From Collinsella aerofaciens (GTDB lineage: Bacteria > Actinomycetota > Coriobacteriia > Coriobacteriales > Coriobacteriaceae): a stretch of 22,587 nucleotides of DNA. The DNA is taken from contig JAJXHK010000030.1 of the NCBI GenBank assembly GCA_021639365.1, positions 1 through 22,587 on the forward strand. Reading direction: 5' to 3'. Positions 7,465-15,826 of the stretch are shown piece after piece; position 1 is the stretch's first letter, and every line of letters starts with the position of its first letter. The notes under the pieces were generated by a model that made no database searches, was not told the origin of the DNA, and was given only the letters and a program-made list of their open reading frames with translations. The position numbers and the translations under genes are program-made.

Positions 7465-8388
7465 ATGCTCATTGCATTGCAGGGCGCCGTTTCGCAGGGC
7501 GTCCTCTGGGGCATTATGGTGCTTGGCGTGTTTATCACGTTCCGCCTGCTCGACATCCCCGATATGACCTGCGACGGCAGCTTTGCCCTCGGCGGCTGTG
7601 TCTGCGCCGTGCTCATCGTCAACAATAACGTCGACCCCTTGCTCGCCGTGCTGGCCGGCATGTGCGCCGGCGCCATCGCGGGCGCCGTCACGGGCATCTT
7701 GACCACCGTCTTTGAGATCCCCGCGATCCTTGCCGGAATCCTAACGCAGATCAGCCTGTGGTCCATCAACCTGCGCATCATGGGCAAGTCCAACACGCCC
7801 ATCCTTGCCAAGGGCACCATCTTCTCGTCCGTCAGCAACATGACGGGCCTGCCGCAGTCCACCGTTGCCATTATCTTGGGCATTGTGCTGGCCGTGGCCA
7901 TCGTCGCCATCCTGTACTGGTTCTTTGGCACCGAGATCGGCTCGGCGCTGCGTGCCACCGGCAACAACGAGTACATGATCCGCGCCCTGGGCGTCAACAC
8001 CAACTCCACCAAGATGATCGCCCTCGTGCTCTCCAACGCCCTCATCGGCCTCTCCGGCGCGCTTATCTGCCAGAGCCAAAAGTATGCCGACATTGGCATG
8101 GGTACCGGCGCCATCGTTATCGGTCTTGCCGCCATCGTCATCGGCGAGGTGCTCGGCCGCCTGCTGCCCGGCGGTCTCACGCAGTTCTCCGTCCGTCTGG
8201 CCTCCGCTGTCTTTGGCTCCGTGGTCTACTTCCTCATCCGCGCCATCGTGCTGCAGCTGGGCATGGACGCCAACGACATGAAGCTGCTCTCCGCCGTGAT
8301 CGTCGCCGTTGCCCTGTGCGTACCTGTGGTTTGGGAGCGCTACAAGCTCCGCAGCTCCTACACGAGGGGAGATGAGGCAGATGCTTAA
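7465..8388 (+). CDS. ABC importer permease (TrpY type)
   Basis: Integral membrane permease of 307 residues, hydrophobic almost throughout, with roughly eight to nine predicted membrane segments, for example VLWGIMVLGVFITFRLLDIP, IVLAVAIVAILYWFFG and LSAVIVAVALCVPVVW. PDMTCDGSFALGG near the N-terminus and GSALRATGNNEYMIRALGVNT in the large cytoplasmic loop, which would contact the ATPase, are characteristic of the COG4120 permease family related to branched-chain amino-acid permeases. The ATG at 7465 has AGGAGGT seven bases upstream; an earlier ATG at 7458 directly abuts the SD and is out of frame. The stop overlaps the ATPase start by eight bases, so the two are translationally coupled. TATTAT at 7419-7424 may give a minor internal promoter. 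Confidence 0.9.
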   Translation: MLIALQGAVSQGVLWGIMVLGVFITFRLLDIPDMTCDGSFALGGCVCAVLIVNNNVDPLLAVLAGMCAGAIAGAVTGILTTVFEIPAILAGILTQISLWSINLRIMGKSNTPILAKGTIFSSVSNMTGLPQSTVAIILGIVLAVAIVAILYWFFGTEIGSALRATGNNEYMIRALGVNTNSTKMIALVLSNALIGLSGALICQSQKYADIGMGTGAIVIGLAAIVIGEVLGRLLPGGLTQFSVRLASAVFGSVVYFLIRAIVLQLGMDANDMKLLSAVIVAVALCVPVVWERYKLRSSYTRGDEADA

Positions 8389-9175
8389 GCTCTCGCACGT
8401 CAAGAAGACCTTTAACAAGGGCACCGTCACCGAGAAGCGCGCGCTCACCGGCGTCGACCTCACCCTCAACGATGGCGACTTTGTAACCGTGATTGGCGGC
8501 AACGGCGCCGGCAAGTCCACGCTGCTCAATATGATCGCCGGCGTGTATCCGCTCGATTCGGGTGTTATTGAGCTCGATGGCACCGACATCTCGCGTCTGA
8601 GCGAGTCACAGCGCGCCAAGTACCTGGGCCGTGTGTTCCAGGACCCCATGCGCGGCACCGCAGCCGACATGCAAATTGCCGAGAACCTGGCCCTCGCCAA
8701 GCGCCGCGGCCAGCGTCGCGGTCTTTCGTGGGGCGTCACCAAGGCCGAGAAGGACGAGTACGTTGAACTGCTCAAGCGCCTGGACCTTGGTCTGGACACG
8801 CGCCTCAACGCCAAGGTCGGCCTGCTCTCGGGCGGCCAGCGCCAGGCACTCACCCTGCTGATGGCCACGCTCACCAGGCCGCGCCTGCTGCTGCTCGACG
8901 AGCACACCGCGGCCCTCGACCCCAAGACGGCCTCTAAGGTGCTCAACCTGACCGAGGAGATCGTCGACGAGAACCACCTGACCACGCTCATGGTCACGCA
9001 CAACATGAACGACGCCATCCGTCTGGGCAACCGTCTGATCATGATGCACGAAGGCCACGTGATCTACGACGTGGCGGGCGATGAGAAGAAGTCGCTCACC
9101 GTAGCCGACCTGCTGCAGAAGTTCGAGGAGGTCTCGGGCGGCGAGCTCGCCAACGACCGCATGCTGCTGAGCTAA
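8381..9175 (+). CDS. ABC importer ATPase (TrpZ type)
   Basis: Cytoplasmic ATP-hydrolysing subunit that drives the importer, 264 residues. Walker A GGNGAGKST is at 39-47, the Q-loop glutamine at about 87 (RVFQDP), the ABC signature LSGGQ at 149-153, Walker B LLLLDE at 169-174, and the switch histidine at 207 (MVTHN). Walker B continues as DEHTAALDP, the form typical of the COG1101 ATPases that pair with COG4120 permeases and COG2984 binding proteins, so the three genes make one complete transporter. The ATG at 8381 lies inside the end of the permease gene behind GAGGGGA; the frame is open further upstream but overlaps the permease. Two hairpin terminators follow. Confidence 0.93.
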   Translation: MLKLSHVKKTFNKGTVTEKRALTGVDLTLNDGDFVTVIGGNGAGKSTLLNMIAGVYPLDSGVIELDGTDISRLSESQRAKYLGRVFQDPMRGTAADMQIAENLALAKRRGQRRGLSWGVTKAEKDEYVELLKRLDLGLDTRLNAKVGLLSGGQRQALTLLMATLTRPRLLLLDEHTAALDPKTASKVLNLTEEIVDENHLTTLMVTHNMNDAIRLGNRLIMMHEGHVIYDVAGDEKKSLTVADLLQKFEEVSGGELANDRMLLS

Positions 9176-9204
9176 AACCTGCCAAAAAGGGACAGGTTTA
9201 TTTT
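9175..9204 (+). terminator. Terminator after ABC operon
   Basis: AAACCTG (9175-9181) pairs with CAGGTTT (9193-9199), followed by ATTTTGG. The loop carries AAAAAGGGA. It starts at the stop codon of the ATPase gene. Confidence 0.7.
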
Positions 9205-9229
9205 GGTAGATTTTATCCGCGCAAACGTC

Positions 9230-9269
9230 AAAACCGCCGCAAAGGGACAGACGCCCTTGCGGCGGTTTT
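9230..9269. terminator. Second, stronger hairpin terminator
   Basis: AAAACCGCCGCAA (9230-9242) pairs perfectly with TTGCGGCGGTTTT (9257-9269), and GGG/CCC extend it inward past a bulged A. A-run and T-run on the two sides allow function on either strand. The arm contains AAAGGGACAG, shared with other terminators of the window. Confidence 0.85.
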
Positions 9270-9333
9270 CGCATATTATGTCGATAATCCGATATTCAAC
9301 CAGACATTCTGGCTAAGGACCAAGGAAACTGCC

Positions 9334-11361
9334 ATGAAAAGACTCCCCCGCCTTGCGTTAACCGCCGCGCTGCTTGCCGGCGCGCTCGCAGGCATCCCAA
9401 GCCTCGCTTTCGCGGGGAACCTGCCCGCCGCTATTGACGGCACCGTGACCGTCATGCACACCAACGACATCCACGGCAGCTACAAGTACAGCTACAACGA
9501 AAGCAAGGGCACCGGCACCGTCGGCTTTGACGGACTGGCGGTTCTCTATAGCGCCCAGGGCAACGCCCCCGATCTTCTGCTCGATGCGGGCGACACCTTC
9601 CACGGACAGTCCTTCGCCACCATGAGCGAGGGCAAGAGCATCGCCGAGCTCATGGACACCTTCTACGCCGACGGCTACGACGCGACCACGCCAGGCAACC
9701 ACGACTGGAGCTATGGCGCGGACAAGCTTCGCACCATGACCGGCTCCAGCACCACCAGCACGCCCTTCGCCATGCTTTGCGCGAATGCAACGTCCTCGAA
9801 CGGCGTATGGAGCTCGAGCATCACGAAGACGCTCAACCGCACCTGGGAGGACAGTGAAAGTCACTCAACGTTCGCCTACCAGATCAAGGTCGGCGTTGTA
9901 GGAGCCATGGATGAATCGCTTGGCTCCTCGCTGCGTGCAGACCTAGTCGCGGGCACCAACTTCTCGAGTGCCGCGAACGCCATCAATGCCGAGGCAGAGC
10001 AGCTGCGCAAGGAGGGCTGCGATGTTGTTGTTTGTATCGCGCACACGCTCGACGCCAAGACCTTTGCCACGCGGCTCCGTGGCGTCGATGCCCTTATCGC
10101 AGGCCACGAGCACATCAACCTTAACGAGAAGGTGACGGGAGCCGACGGCAAGACAATCCACGTTGTCGAGGCGGGCAGCGCCTTTGCCGAAGTGGGACTG
10201 CTTTCCGTCCCCTACGAGTACGACACCAAGGGCACCGAAAGCACCGACGATGACACGGTGGCGGTATACGCAGACAAAAGCGACGAGAAGCTCTATACCG
10301 CCAAGGACGTAAACGTTCTTTTGACCGACACCAACAAGGGCTCCACCTATCAGAGCATCCTTGATGAGGTCCACGACAACAAGATCAAGCCGCTCGACGA
10401 TGCCTTTAGCGCCGCATCGAGCGAGGTGCTCGGCACGAGCTCTACCAATTATTTCTACGGCGAGAACGCATCTGGCACGCACGGCTGGGAGATGGTGCGC
10501 ACCACCGATTTCCGCCCTAGCAAGGAGGGCGACACCACCAAGGCCCAGACCATCGGACATGTGATCTGCGGCTCCTATCTTGACCTGACGGGCGCGGACC
10601 TTGCCATCGAGAACGCGGGCGGCATCCGCGGCGGCATCGCTGCGGGCGATGTGACCGCCGGCAACGTCATCGCTATCTCGCCCTACGGCAACACCGTGGA
10701 GACCTGGACCATGACCGGTGCGGACTTCCTGGCAGCGCTCGAGCACTCGCTGCAGATCAGCGACGAGTGCAATCACAGCTACGAGCTTCAGCAAGCCTAT
10801 GTAGCGGCCGGCCACACCGAGCAGGAGGCGCAAGACATGTACAAGTGGCGCGACGACTCCGGCAGCGTCCTTTCCTTCGGCGGAATCAACGTGACAATCG
10901 ATTGGACGCAGCCCGAAGGCAAGCGCATCGTGAGCGCCACGCTCACCAAGGATGGCAGCACGCTCGACCCCGCCAAGACCTATACCGTCGCCACCAACAA
11001 CTACATCATCACCAACACGACCGACTTCCCCACCTTCGCAAACGCCACCAAGCACACCGAGTGGGGTACCTGCGAGTCAGCGCTAAGGGCGCTCATTGGG
11101 CAGAACGGCTGGGAGAGCAAGATGGCCTCGCTCGCGGGCACCATCAGCTTTGGCTCCGCTGCCGTGGACCCCACGCCCACACCGGCCCCGACGCCTGGAC
11201 CCTCGCCTAAGACGGACGCGACGACCACGAAGGTCATCACCAAGAAGACGACCGGCAAGCTCGCCGCAACGGGAGACCGCACGCTAGCCGTGATCGGCGC
11301 ATGCCTCATCGGCGGCATCGTCATCATCATTCTCGGCATTATCTGGAAGCGTCGACGCTAA
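9334..11361 (+). CDS. Wall-anchored 5'-nucleotidase (UshA-like)
   Basis: Surface phosphohydrolase of 675 residues, probably releasing phosphate and nucleosides from extracellular nucleotides. It has a Sec signal peptide (KRLPRLALTAALLAGALAG, likely cleaved after AFA near 27). The metallophosphatase domain has TNDIHG (43-48), AGDTFHGQ (85-92), GNHD (121-124) and GHEH (257-260), all metal ligands present. The 5'-nucleotidase C-terminal domain has NAGGIRGG (427-434) and SPYGNTVETW. A Thr/Pro-rich spacer leads to LAATGD (643-648), a membrane segment and KRRR, the layout of a sortase signal with LAxTG in place of LPxTG. The ATG at 9334 follows AAGGAAA. It has its own transcription unit between terminators. 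Exact substrate, including cyclic nucleotides, is uncertain. Confidence 0.92.
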   Translation: MKRLPRLALTAALLAGALAGIPSLAFAGNLPAAIDGTVTVMHTNDIHGSYKYSYNESKGTGTVGFDGLAVLYSAQGNAPDLLLDAGDTFHGQSFATMSEGKSIAELMDTFYADGYDATTPGNHDWSYGADKLRTMTGSSTTSTPFAMLCANATSSNGVWSSSITKTLNRTWEDSESHSTFAYQIKVGVVGAMDESLGSSLRADLVAGTNFSSAANAINAEAEQLRKEGCDVVVCIAHTLDAKTFATRLRGVDALIAGHEHINLNEKVTGADGKTIHVVEAGSAFAEVGLLSVPYEYDTKGTESTDDDTVAVYADKSDEKLYTAKDVNVLLTDTNKGSTYQSILDEVHDNKIKPLDDAFSAASSEVLGTSSTNYFYGENASGTHGWEMVRTTDFRPSKEGDTTKAQTIGHVICGSYLDLTGADLAIENAGGIRGGIAAGDVTAGNVIAISPYGNTVETWTMTGADFLAALEHSLQISDECNHSYELQQAYVAAGHTEQEAQDMYKWRDDSGSVLSFGGINVTIDWTQPEGKRIVSATLTKDGSTLDPAKTYTVATNNYIITNTTDFPTFANATKHTEWGTCESALRALIGQNGWESKMASLAGTISFGSAAVDPTPTPAPTPGPSPKTDATTTKVITKKTTGKLAATGDRTLAVIGACLIGGIVIIILGIIWKRRR

Positions 11362-11412
11362 GCTACACCGCCGGGCCTTGCAGCCCCGCCGCGTAAACCT
11401 TATATCGAGCAC

Positions 11413-11446
11413 AGAAGCCCGTCCGAATTTGATCGGACGGGCTTCT
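11413..11446. terminator. Terminator between nucleotidase and mscS
   Basis: AGAAGCCCGTCCGA (11413-11426) pairs perfectly over 14 bases with TCGGACGGGCTTCT (11433-11446) around a 6-base loop. The downstream tail is T-poor. Confidence 0.8.
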
Positions 11447-11489
11447 TGGTGGGTATCATGGTTGGATGATCATGAGGAGGTTTACCTAC

Positions 11490-12257
11490 ATGGAATTGTT
11501 TGAGCCGATTCTTCATTTCTTTGAGCAGCGATGGGTCCACAACATCATCTGGGCCGGCATCTTGGCCATCGGCACCGCCGTTGCCACCAAAGTCGCGTCC
11601 AAGACCCTGCACCACCTGCTTAACCGCGACGATAACCCGCTCCCAGCATCGAGCATCTTCATCAACATCGCGCGCGCCGTCATCTGGATGATCGGCGGCA
11701 GCTTTATCCTCGACAACTGTTTTGGCATTAATGCAAACGCCCTCGTCGCCGCTCTTGGCGTCGGCGGCATCGCCATCTCGCTCGGCTTTCAGGACACGCT
11801 GTCGAACCTTATCGGCGGTATGCAGGTGACCTTTATGGGCATTATCAAACCCGGCGACAATATCGAGGTCGGCGGCGTATCCGGCGTGGTCCAAGATATC
11901 ACCTGGCGTCACACGACCATCGAGGACGCCTGCGGGCAGACCATCATTGTGCCCAACTCCAACATCTCCAAGAACACGCTCGTGCATCTGATGCCCTTTG
12001 GGCGCGTGGCCGTGCCCGTTGCCGTAAAGGACACGTCCAAGTGGGCTTCCCTTGACGCGCTGGCAGACGAGCTCACGAGCGCAACCAAAACGGCCGTCTC
12101 GCCCATCTCTGGCTTTGACAAGGAGCCGTACGTGCTCTTTAGCGAGATCGGCGACTTTGGCATCAAGGGCAAAATCATCTTTATCGTCAGCGACGATAGC
12201 ACCACTTTTACGGCAGCCGACGCCTGCATTCGTGCCATCGCCCCCATCATCGCCTAA
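11490..12257 (+). CDS. Small-conductance mechanosensitive channel (MscS family)
   Basis: Membrane channel of 255 residues that opens under membrane tension to release solutes after hypo-osmotic shock. N-terminal hydrophobic segments (WAGILAIGTAVATKVA; IARAVIWMIGGSFIL) lead to the pore helix, NALVAALGVGGIAISLGFQD, which shows the Gly/Ala spacing typical of MscS TM3. The beta domain follows (KPGDNIEVGGVSGVVQDITW, TIIVPNSNISKNTL), then a short alpha/beta end. It is close to E. coli MscS in length (286) but slightly shorter at the N-terminus. I chose the ATG at 11490, nine bases after GAGGAGG, rather than the frame opening at 11466. It is a single-gene unit with a strong terminator that begins in its stop codon. 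Confidence 0.93.
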   Translation: MELFEPILHFFEQRWVHNIIWAGILAIGTAVATKVASKTLHHLLNRDDNPLPASSIFINIARAVIWMIGGSFILDNCFGINANALVAALGVGGIAISLGFQDTLSNLIGGMQVTFMGIIKPGDNIEVGGVSGVVQDITWRHTTIEDACGQTIIVPNSNISKNTLVHLMPFGRVAVPVAVKDTSKWASLDALADELTSATKTAVSPISGFDKEPYVLFSEIGDFGIKGKIIFIVSDDSTTFTAADACIRAIAPIIA

Positions 12258-12294
12258 ACCACCACAAAGGGGACAGGCACCTTTGTGGTGGTTT
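12256..12294 (+). terminator. Terminator after mscS
   Basis: AAACCACCACAAAGG (12256-12270) pairs perfectly with CCTTTGTGGTGGTTT (12280-12294); the loop is GGACAGGCA. The AAAGGGGACAG stretch recurs in other terminators here. Confidence 0.85.
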
Positions 12295-12350
12295 CGCATC
12301 GTGGTACCATGGTTCATATCGTTGTTTAAACGACTAAGGGAGTAGACAGC

Positions 12351-14267
12351 ATGGAAGAGGCCTATCGTCAAGCACGCAAGCGCGGCGAGCAGGGACGCCG
12401 TCGCGCCATCAGCCAAAGCGAGCACCCGTACCTCACGGACCTCGACAGTTTGGTTGCTCAGCTCCCCTTAGGTCAGCGTGAGAGCGTCGGCCTGCGGGAT
12501 ATTCCGCTCGAAATGGTCGTCGGCACGGTCACCAAGGGCCGTCAGTCCGCCTTTTCTTGCAACTTTATGCCCTTGTTGCCGTTTAACACCGAGTTCGCCC
12601 GCAAGTGGTCCAACCTCTACGACATCCAGGTGACCGAAGGCTATCGCGACCCCATCATCGTCACCGAGTTTATGCATCGGTTTTACGTCCAAGAGGGCAA
12701 CAAGCGCGTCAGTGTCCTCAAATTCCTGGACGCCCCGACGGTTTCGGCCAAGGTCACCCGCCTCTACCCCGGAAAATGGGATTCCGTCGAAAGCCGCCTC
12801 TATGGCGAGTTCTGCGCGTTTTGGCGCGTCTGCCCCCTATACGAGATCGAGTTCTCGCGTGAGGGAAGCTACGAAACGCTCGCCAAGATGCTCGGTCAGA
12901 ATCTTATCGAAAAATGGTCGCAGAAAAAGGTCGACTACCTGCGCCATACCTTCCTGCTCTTTAAGCGCGCCTACCTGCGCGCCGGCGGCGACCATCTGGA
13001 CATTACGCCCGCCGACGCCATGCTCGTCTACCTCAACGTGTACAACCAGGACCGTCTGCTGGATACGCCGACGGACATCGTCGTAAACCGCCTGTGCAAG
13101 ATTTGGCGCGAGCTGGTCATTGCCGGCAAAAGTGACGAGGACAAGGTCGATCTTGTCGAGGCGCCGAGTGTCGATGAGGAAGAGGCGCCCGCCAAGTCCA
13201 CCTCCGGCGTGCTCAACTTCTTTATGGGCAAGACCGTCTACTCGGCGGCCAACCCCCTGCGCATCGCCTTTATCCATGAGTTCCCCTGTGCGACGTCGAG
13301 CTGGGACAGCCTGCACGACCAAGGGCGTCAGTATCTCGATGAGCATTTTGGCGGTATCGTGCGCACCGAGGCGTTCGAGGACTGTCACAATCCGGACGTG
13401 TTCTACGCCGCCGTGGAAACGGCTGTCAAACATGGAGCTAACGTCATCTTCTCGACCTCGCACCGCCTGATGGAATACACACTCAGAGCTGCCGTTGAGT
13501 ATCCCCAGGTGCGGTTCCTTAACTGCTCTATCGGCCTTCCCCACCAAAGCGTCCGTTCGTACTTTGGCAAGATGTACGAGGCCAAGTTCCTCCTGGGCGC
13601 CCTTGCCGCCAGTATGGCGGACAACCACCGTATCGGCTACCACGCGTCGGTCTTCGCCTCGGGCGCACTCAGCGAGATCAACGCCTTTGCGATTGGCGCC
13701 TCGCTGCTCGACCCCCGTGCGCAAATTATCCTGACCTGGGGCGATGTGCCCGCCGGAGGCCTTGCCGAGGCCATGTGCCGTGAAGGCGTGAGCGTCATGA
13801 CCGGCGCTGACATGTCAAAGTCGCTCGTAGACCCTACGGCCTACGGACTCCACCGCCTGGTCGATGGCAAGGTCGTCGGCATCGCCATGCCGGTCTGGAA
13901 CTGGGGCCGATACTACGAGCTTATCGTGCGAAGCCTGCTGCATGGCACCTGGGATGAGACCAGTGACGACAGCCAGGTTCGCGCCGTCAACTACTGGTAT
14001 GGCATGAGCTCCGGCGTTATCGACATCCGTTACGCTCCGGGCCTGTCCTATCAGACGCGCAAACTGGTGCAGCTGCTCCGCAATGGCATCGTCGAAGGCT
14101 CCATCAATCCCTTTGGCGGCGAGCTTCATAGCCAAGACGGCGTGGTGCAGATCGAGGGCTTTCCCCCACTGCCGAGCGCGCAGATTGTCGAGATGAATTG
14201 GCTGGCGGACAACGTGGTAGGCACCATTCCGCAGCTCGACGATGAGCCGGGAGTTACCGCCCTATGA
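12351..14267 (+). CDS. Cytosolic ParB-like / BMP-family fusion protein
   Basis: A 638-residue protein with no signal peptide, lipobox or membrane segment. Residues about 45-140 look like a ParB/sulfiredoxin-type domain: LRDIPLEMVVGTVTKGR, YRDPIIVTEFMHRFYVQEG, then GNKRVSVLKF (116-125), which matches the family's GxxR box. A helical linker (150-260) and an acidic stretch (262-280) follow. From about 302 on it resembles the BMP (Med/PnrA) nucleoside-binding fold: PLRIAFIHE, DVFYAAVETAVKHGANVIFSTS, YFGKMYEAKFLLGALAASM, RIGYHASVFASGALSEINAFAIGA. BMP proteins are normally secreted and lipid-anchored, so a cytosolic one suggests ligand sensing rather than transport. The ATG follows AAGGGAG, and the stop overlaps the phosphoesterase start. 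I recall similar proteins in Clostridia; their function is not known to me. Confidence 0.75.
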   Translation: MEEAYRQARKRGEQGRRRAISQSEHPYLTDLDSLVAQLPLGQRESVGLRDIPLEMVVGTVTKGRQSAFSCNFMPLLPFNTEFARKWSNLYDIQVTEGYRDPIIVTEFMHRFYVQEGNKRVSVLKFLDAPTVSAKVTRLYPGKWDSVESRLYGEFCAFWRVCPLYEIEFSREGSYETLAKMLGQNLIEKWSQKKVDYLRHTFLLFKRAYLRAGGDHLDITPADAMLVYLNVYNQDRLLDTPTDIVVNRLCKIWRELVIAGKSDEDKVDLVEAPSVDEEEAPAKSTSGVLNFFMGKTVYSAANPLRIAFIHEFPCATSSWDSLHDQGRQYLDEHFGGIVRTEAFEDCHNPDVFYAAVETAVKHGANVIFSTSHRLMEYTLRAAVEYPQVRFLNCSIGLPHQSVRSYFGKMYEAKFLLGALAASMADNHRIGYHASVFASGALSEINAFAIGASLLDPRAQIILTWGDVPAGGLAEAMCREGVSVMTGADMSKSLVDPTAYGLHRLVDGKVVGIAMPVWNWGRYYELIVRSLLHGTWDETSDDSQVRAVNYWYGMSSGVIDIRYAPGLSYQTRKLVQLLRNGIVEGSINPFGGELHSQDGVVQIEGFPPLPSAQIVEMNWLADNVVGTIPQLDDEPGVTAL

Positions 14268-14974
14268 AGATCCTTGCCATAGCAGATACCGAAGAACGAT
14301 GCCTTTGGGAGTGCTTTCGCAAGGAGCGCTTTGAGGGTGTTGACCTGATTCTGTCTGCCGGCGATCTGGACCCGGACTATCTTGAGTTTTTGGTCACCGT
14401 CATCAACAAACCGCTCATCTACGTTCGCGGCAACCACGACGACCGCTACACACGTCATGCACCGGGCGGATGTATCTGCGTGGAAGACAGCGTGTACACG
14501 TACCGAGGGATTCGCATTGCGGGCCTTGGCGGGTCCATGCGTTATCGCGACGGCGCCAACATGTACACCGAACGCGAGATGTCCAAGCGCATGCGTAAGC
14601 TGTCGCGTAAGGTTAGGATGGTCGGCGGGTGCGACATTCTGCTTACCCATGCACCCGCCGCCGGTATGGGTGATCTGGATGATCTGCCGCATCGAGGGTT
14701 TGAGTGCTTTAACACGGCGCTTGAGTCCTGGGGGGCCGACTACATGGTGCATGGGCATGTACACCAAAGCTACGGTTACGATTTTCAGCGCGAGCGGCAG
14801 CATGTGTGTGGAACGACGATCATCAACGCCTGCGGCTATACGCAGTTTGAGCTCGACCAGACGCGCTACCCCATCCGCGGATGGCAGGCAGCCTGGCTCA
14901 ACTCGCAAACCATGCGCCGCGAGCTCAAGCGCCACGAGGCCATCGAGTCCTCTACCGCCAGAACACCCTGGTAA
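14264..14974 (+). CDS. Metallophosphoesterase coupled to the BMP-like protein
   Basis: Calcineurin-like phosphoesterase of 236 residues, soluble. The motifs are GDLD (33-36), GNHD (56-59), THAP (128-131) and GHVH (164-167). The first motif, usually D-x-H, reads ADTEE with Asp8 and Glu10, so one metal ligand appears to be changed from His to Glu. The family mark LGGSMRYRDGANMYTEREM sits in the middle. The start codon overlaps the previous stop as ATGA, so the two proteins are made together and probably act on the same pathway. The substrate is unknown; phosphodiesters, nucleotides or phosphoproteins are all possible. No partner other than the upstream protein is present before the terminator. 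Confidence 0.85.
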   Translation: MKILAIADTEERCLWECFRKERFEGVDLILSAGDLDPDYLEFLVTVINKPLIYVRGNHDDRYTRHAPGGCICVEDSVYTYRGIRIAGLGGSMRYRDGANMYTEREMSKRMRKLSRKVRMVGGCDILLTHAPAAGMGDLDDLPHRGFECFNTALESWGADYMVHGHVHQSYGYDFQRERQHVCGTTIINACGYTQFELDQTRYPIRGWQAAWLNSQTMRRELKRHEAIESSTARTPW

Positions 14975-15014
14975 CCACCTCAAAGGGGACACTGTCCCCT
15001 TTGAGGTGGTTTTA
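14973..15014 (+). terminator. Terminator after the phosphoesterase
   Basis: AACCACCTCAAAGGGGACA (14973-14991) and its complement at 14993-15011 form a near-perfect 39-base palindrome, followed by TTTA. It begins in the stop codon. Confidence 0.85.
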
Positions 15015-15026
15015 CCCCGAGATAGC

Positions 15027-15066
15027 AAGAAACCCGGTCCTGCACGAGGCAGAACCGGGTTTCTTT
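15027..15066. terminator. Bidirectional terminator between phosphoesterase and rplA
   Basis: AAGAAACCCGGT pairs with ACCGGGTTTCTT, and CCTGC/GCAGA extend it past one mismatch to a 5-base loop. Read on the minus strand it ends the rplKA transcript; read on the plus strand it backs up the terminator at 14973. Confidence 0.85.
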
Positions 15067-15101
15067 AGCAATGCTTGCTTTGCTCAGGCGGTAACTAGCA
15101 G

Positions 15102-15809
15102 TTACTCAGCCAGGAAGTCACGCTGGACAGCGGGATCGACCTTGACGCCAGGGCCCATGGTGGAAGACACGGAGATGGACTTGACGTACTTGCCCTTAGC
15201 AGAAGAGGGCTTGACGCGCAGGATCTCGGTGTACAGGGCAGCGTAGTTCTCGACGAGCTGCTGCTCAGAGAAGGACTTCTTGCCCAGGGGCACGTGGCAG
15301 ATGCCGTAACGGTCGGCGCGGTACTCAACGCGGCCAGCCTTGAGCTCGGAGACCATCTTGGCGACGTCCATGGTCACGGTGCCGAGCTTGGGGTTCGGCA
15401 TGAGGCCACGGGGACCAAGGATCTTACCGATACGGCCAACCTTGGCCATCATGTTCGGCGTTGCGATAGCAGCGTCGAAGTTGATCTCGCCCTTCTGGAT
15501 CTGGGCGACGAGCTCGTCGGAACCGATGATGTCGGCACCGGCAGCCTCGGCCTCGCGGGCCTTCTCGCCCTCGGCGAAGACGGCAACACGAACGGTCTTG
15601 CCGGTGCCGTGGGGCAGGGAGATGGAACCACGGATATTCTGGTCAGCCTTACGAGTATCGATGCCCAGACGGAAGTGGGCCTCGACGGTCTCGTCGAACT
15701 TGGCGGTGTCGAGCTCCTTGATGAGCTTGGCAGCCTGAAGGGGGGTGTAGAGCGTGGCGCGGTCGATCTTCTCGGCAGCGGCGTTATAGCTCTTACCATG
15801 CTTAGCCAT
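15102..15809 (-). CDS. rplA: Ribosomal protein L1
   Basis: Large-subunit protein of the L1 stalk, 235 residues (E. coli 234). It begins MAKHGKSYNAAAEKIDR and carries the family stretch IGKILGPRGLMPNPKLGTVT in the middle, with VEYRADRYGICHVPLGKKSF near the end. L1 often represses its own operon by binding the mRNA. I chose the ATG at 15809, seven bases after AGGAGGT, rather than the ATG at 15815 that nearly touches it. It is the last gene of the rpmG-secE-nusG-rplK-rplA run; unlike in many bacteria, rplJ and rplL do not follow, and a strong terminator closes the unit. Confidence 0.98.
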   Translation of the reverse strand: MAKHGKSYNAAAEKIDRATLYTPLQAAKLIKELDTAKFDETVEAHFRLGIDTRKADQNIRGSISLPHGTGKTVRVAVFAEGEKAREAEAAGADIIGSDELVAQIQKGEINFDAAIATPNMMAKVGRIGKILGPRGLMPNPKLGTVTMDVAKMVSELKAGRVEYRADRYGICHVPLGKKSFSEQQLVENYAALYTEILRVKPSSAKGKYVKSISVSSTMGPGVKVDPAVQRDFLAE

Positions 15810-15826
15810 GTGCATTACCTCCTGTG

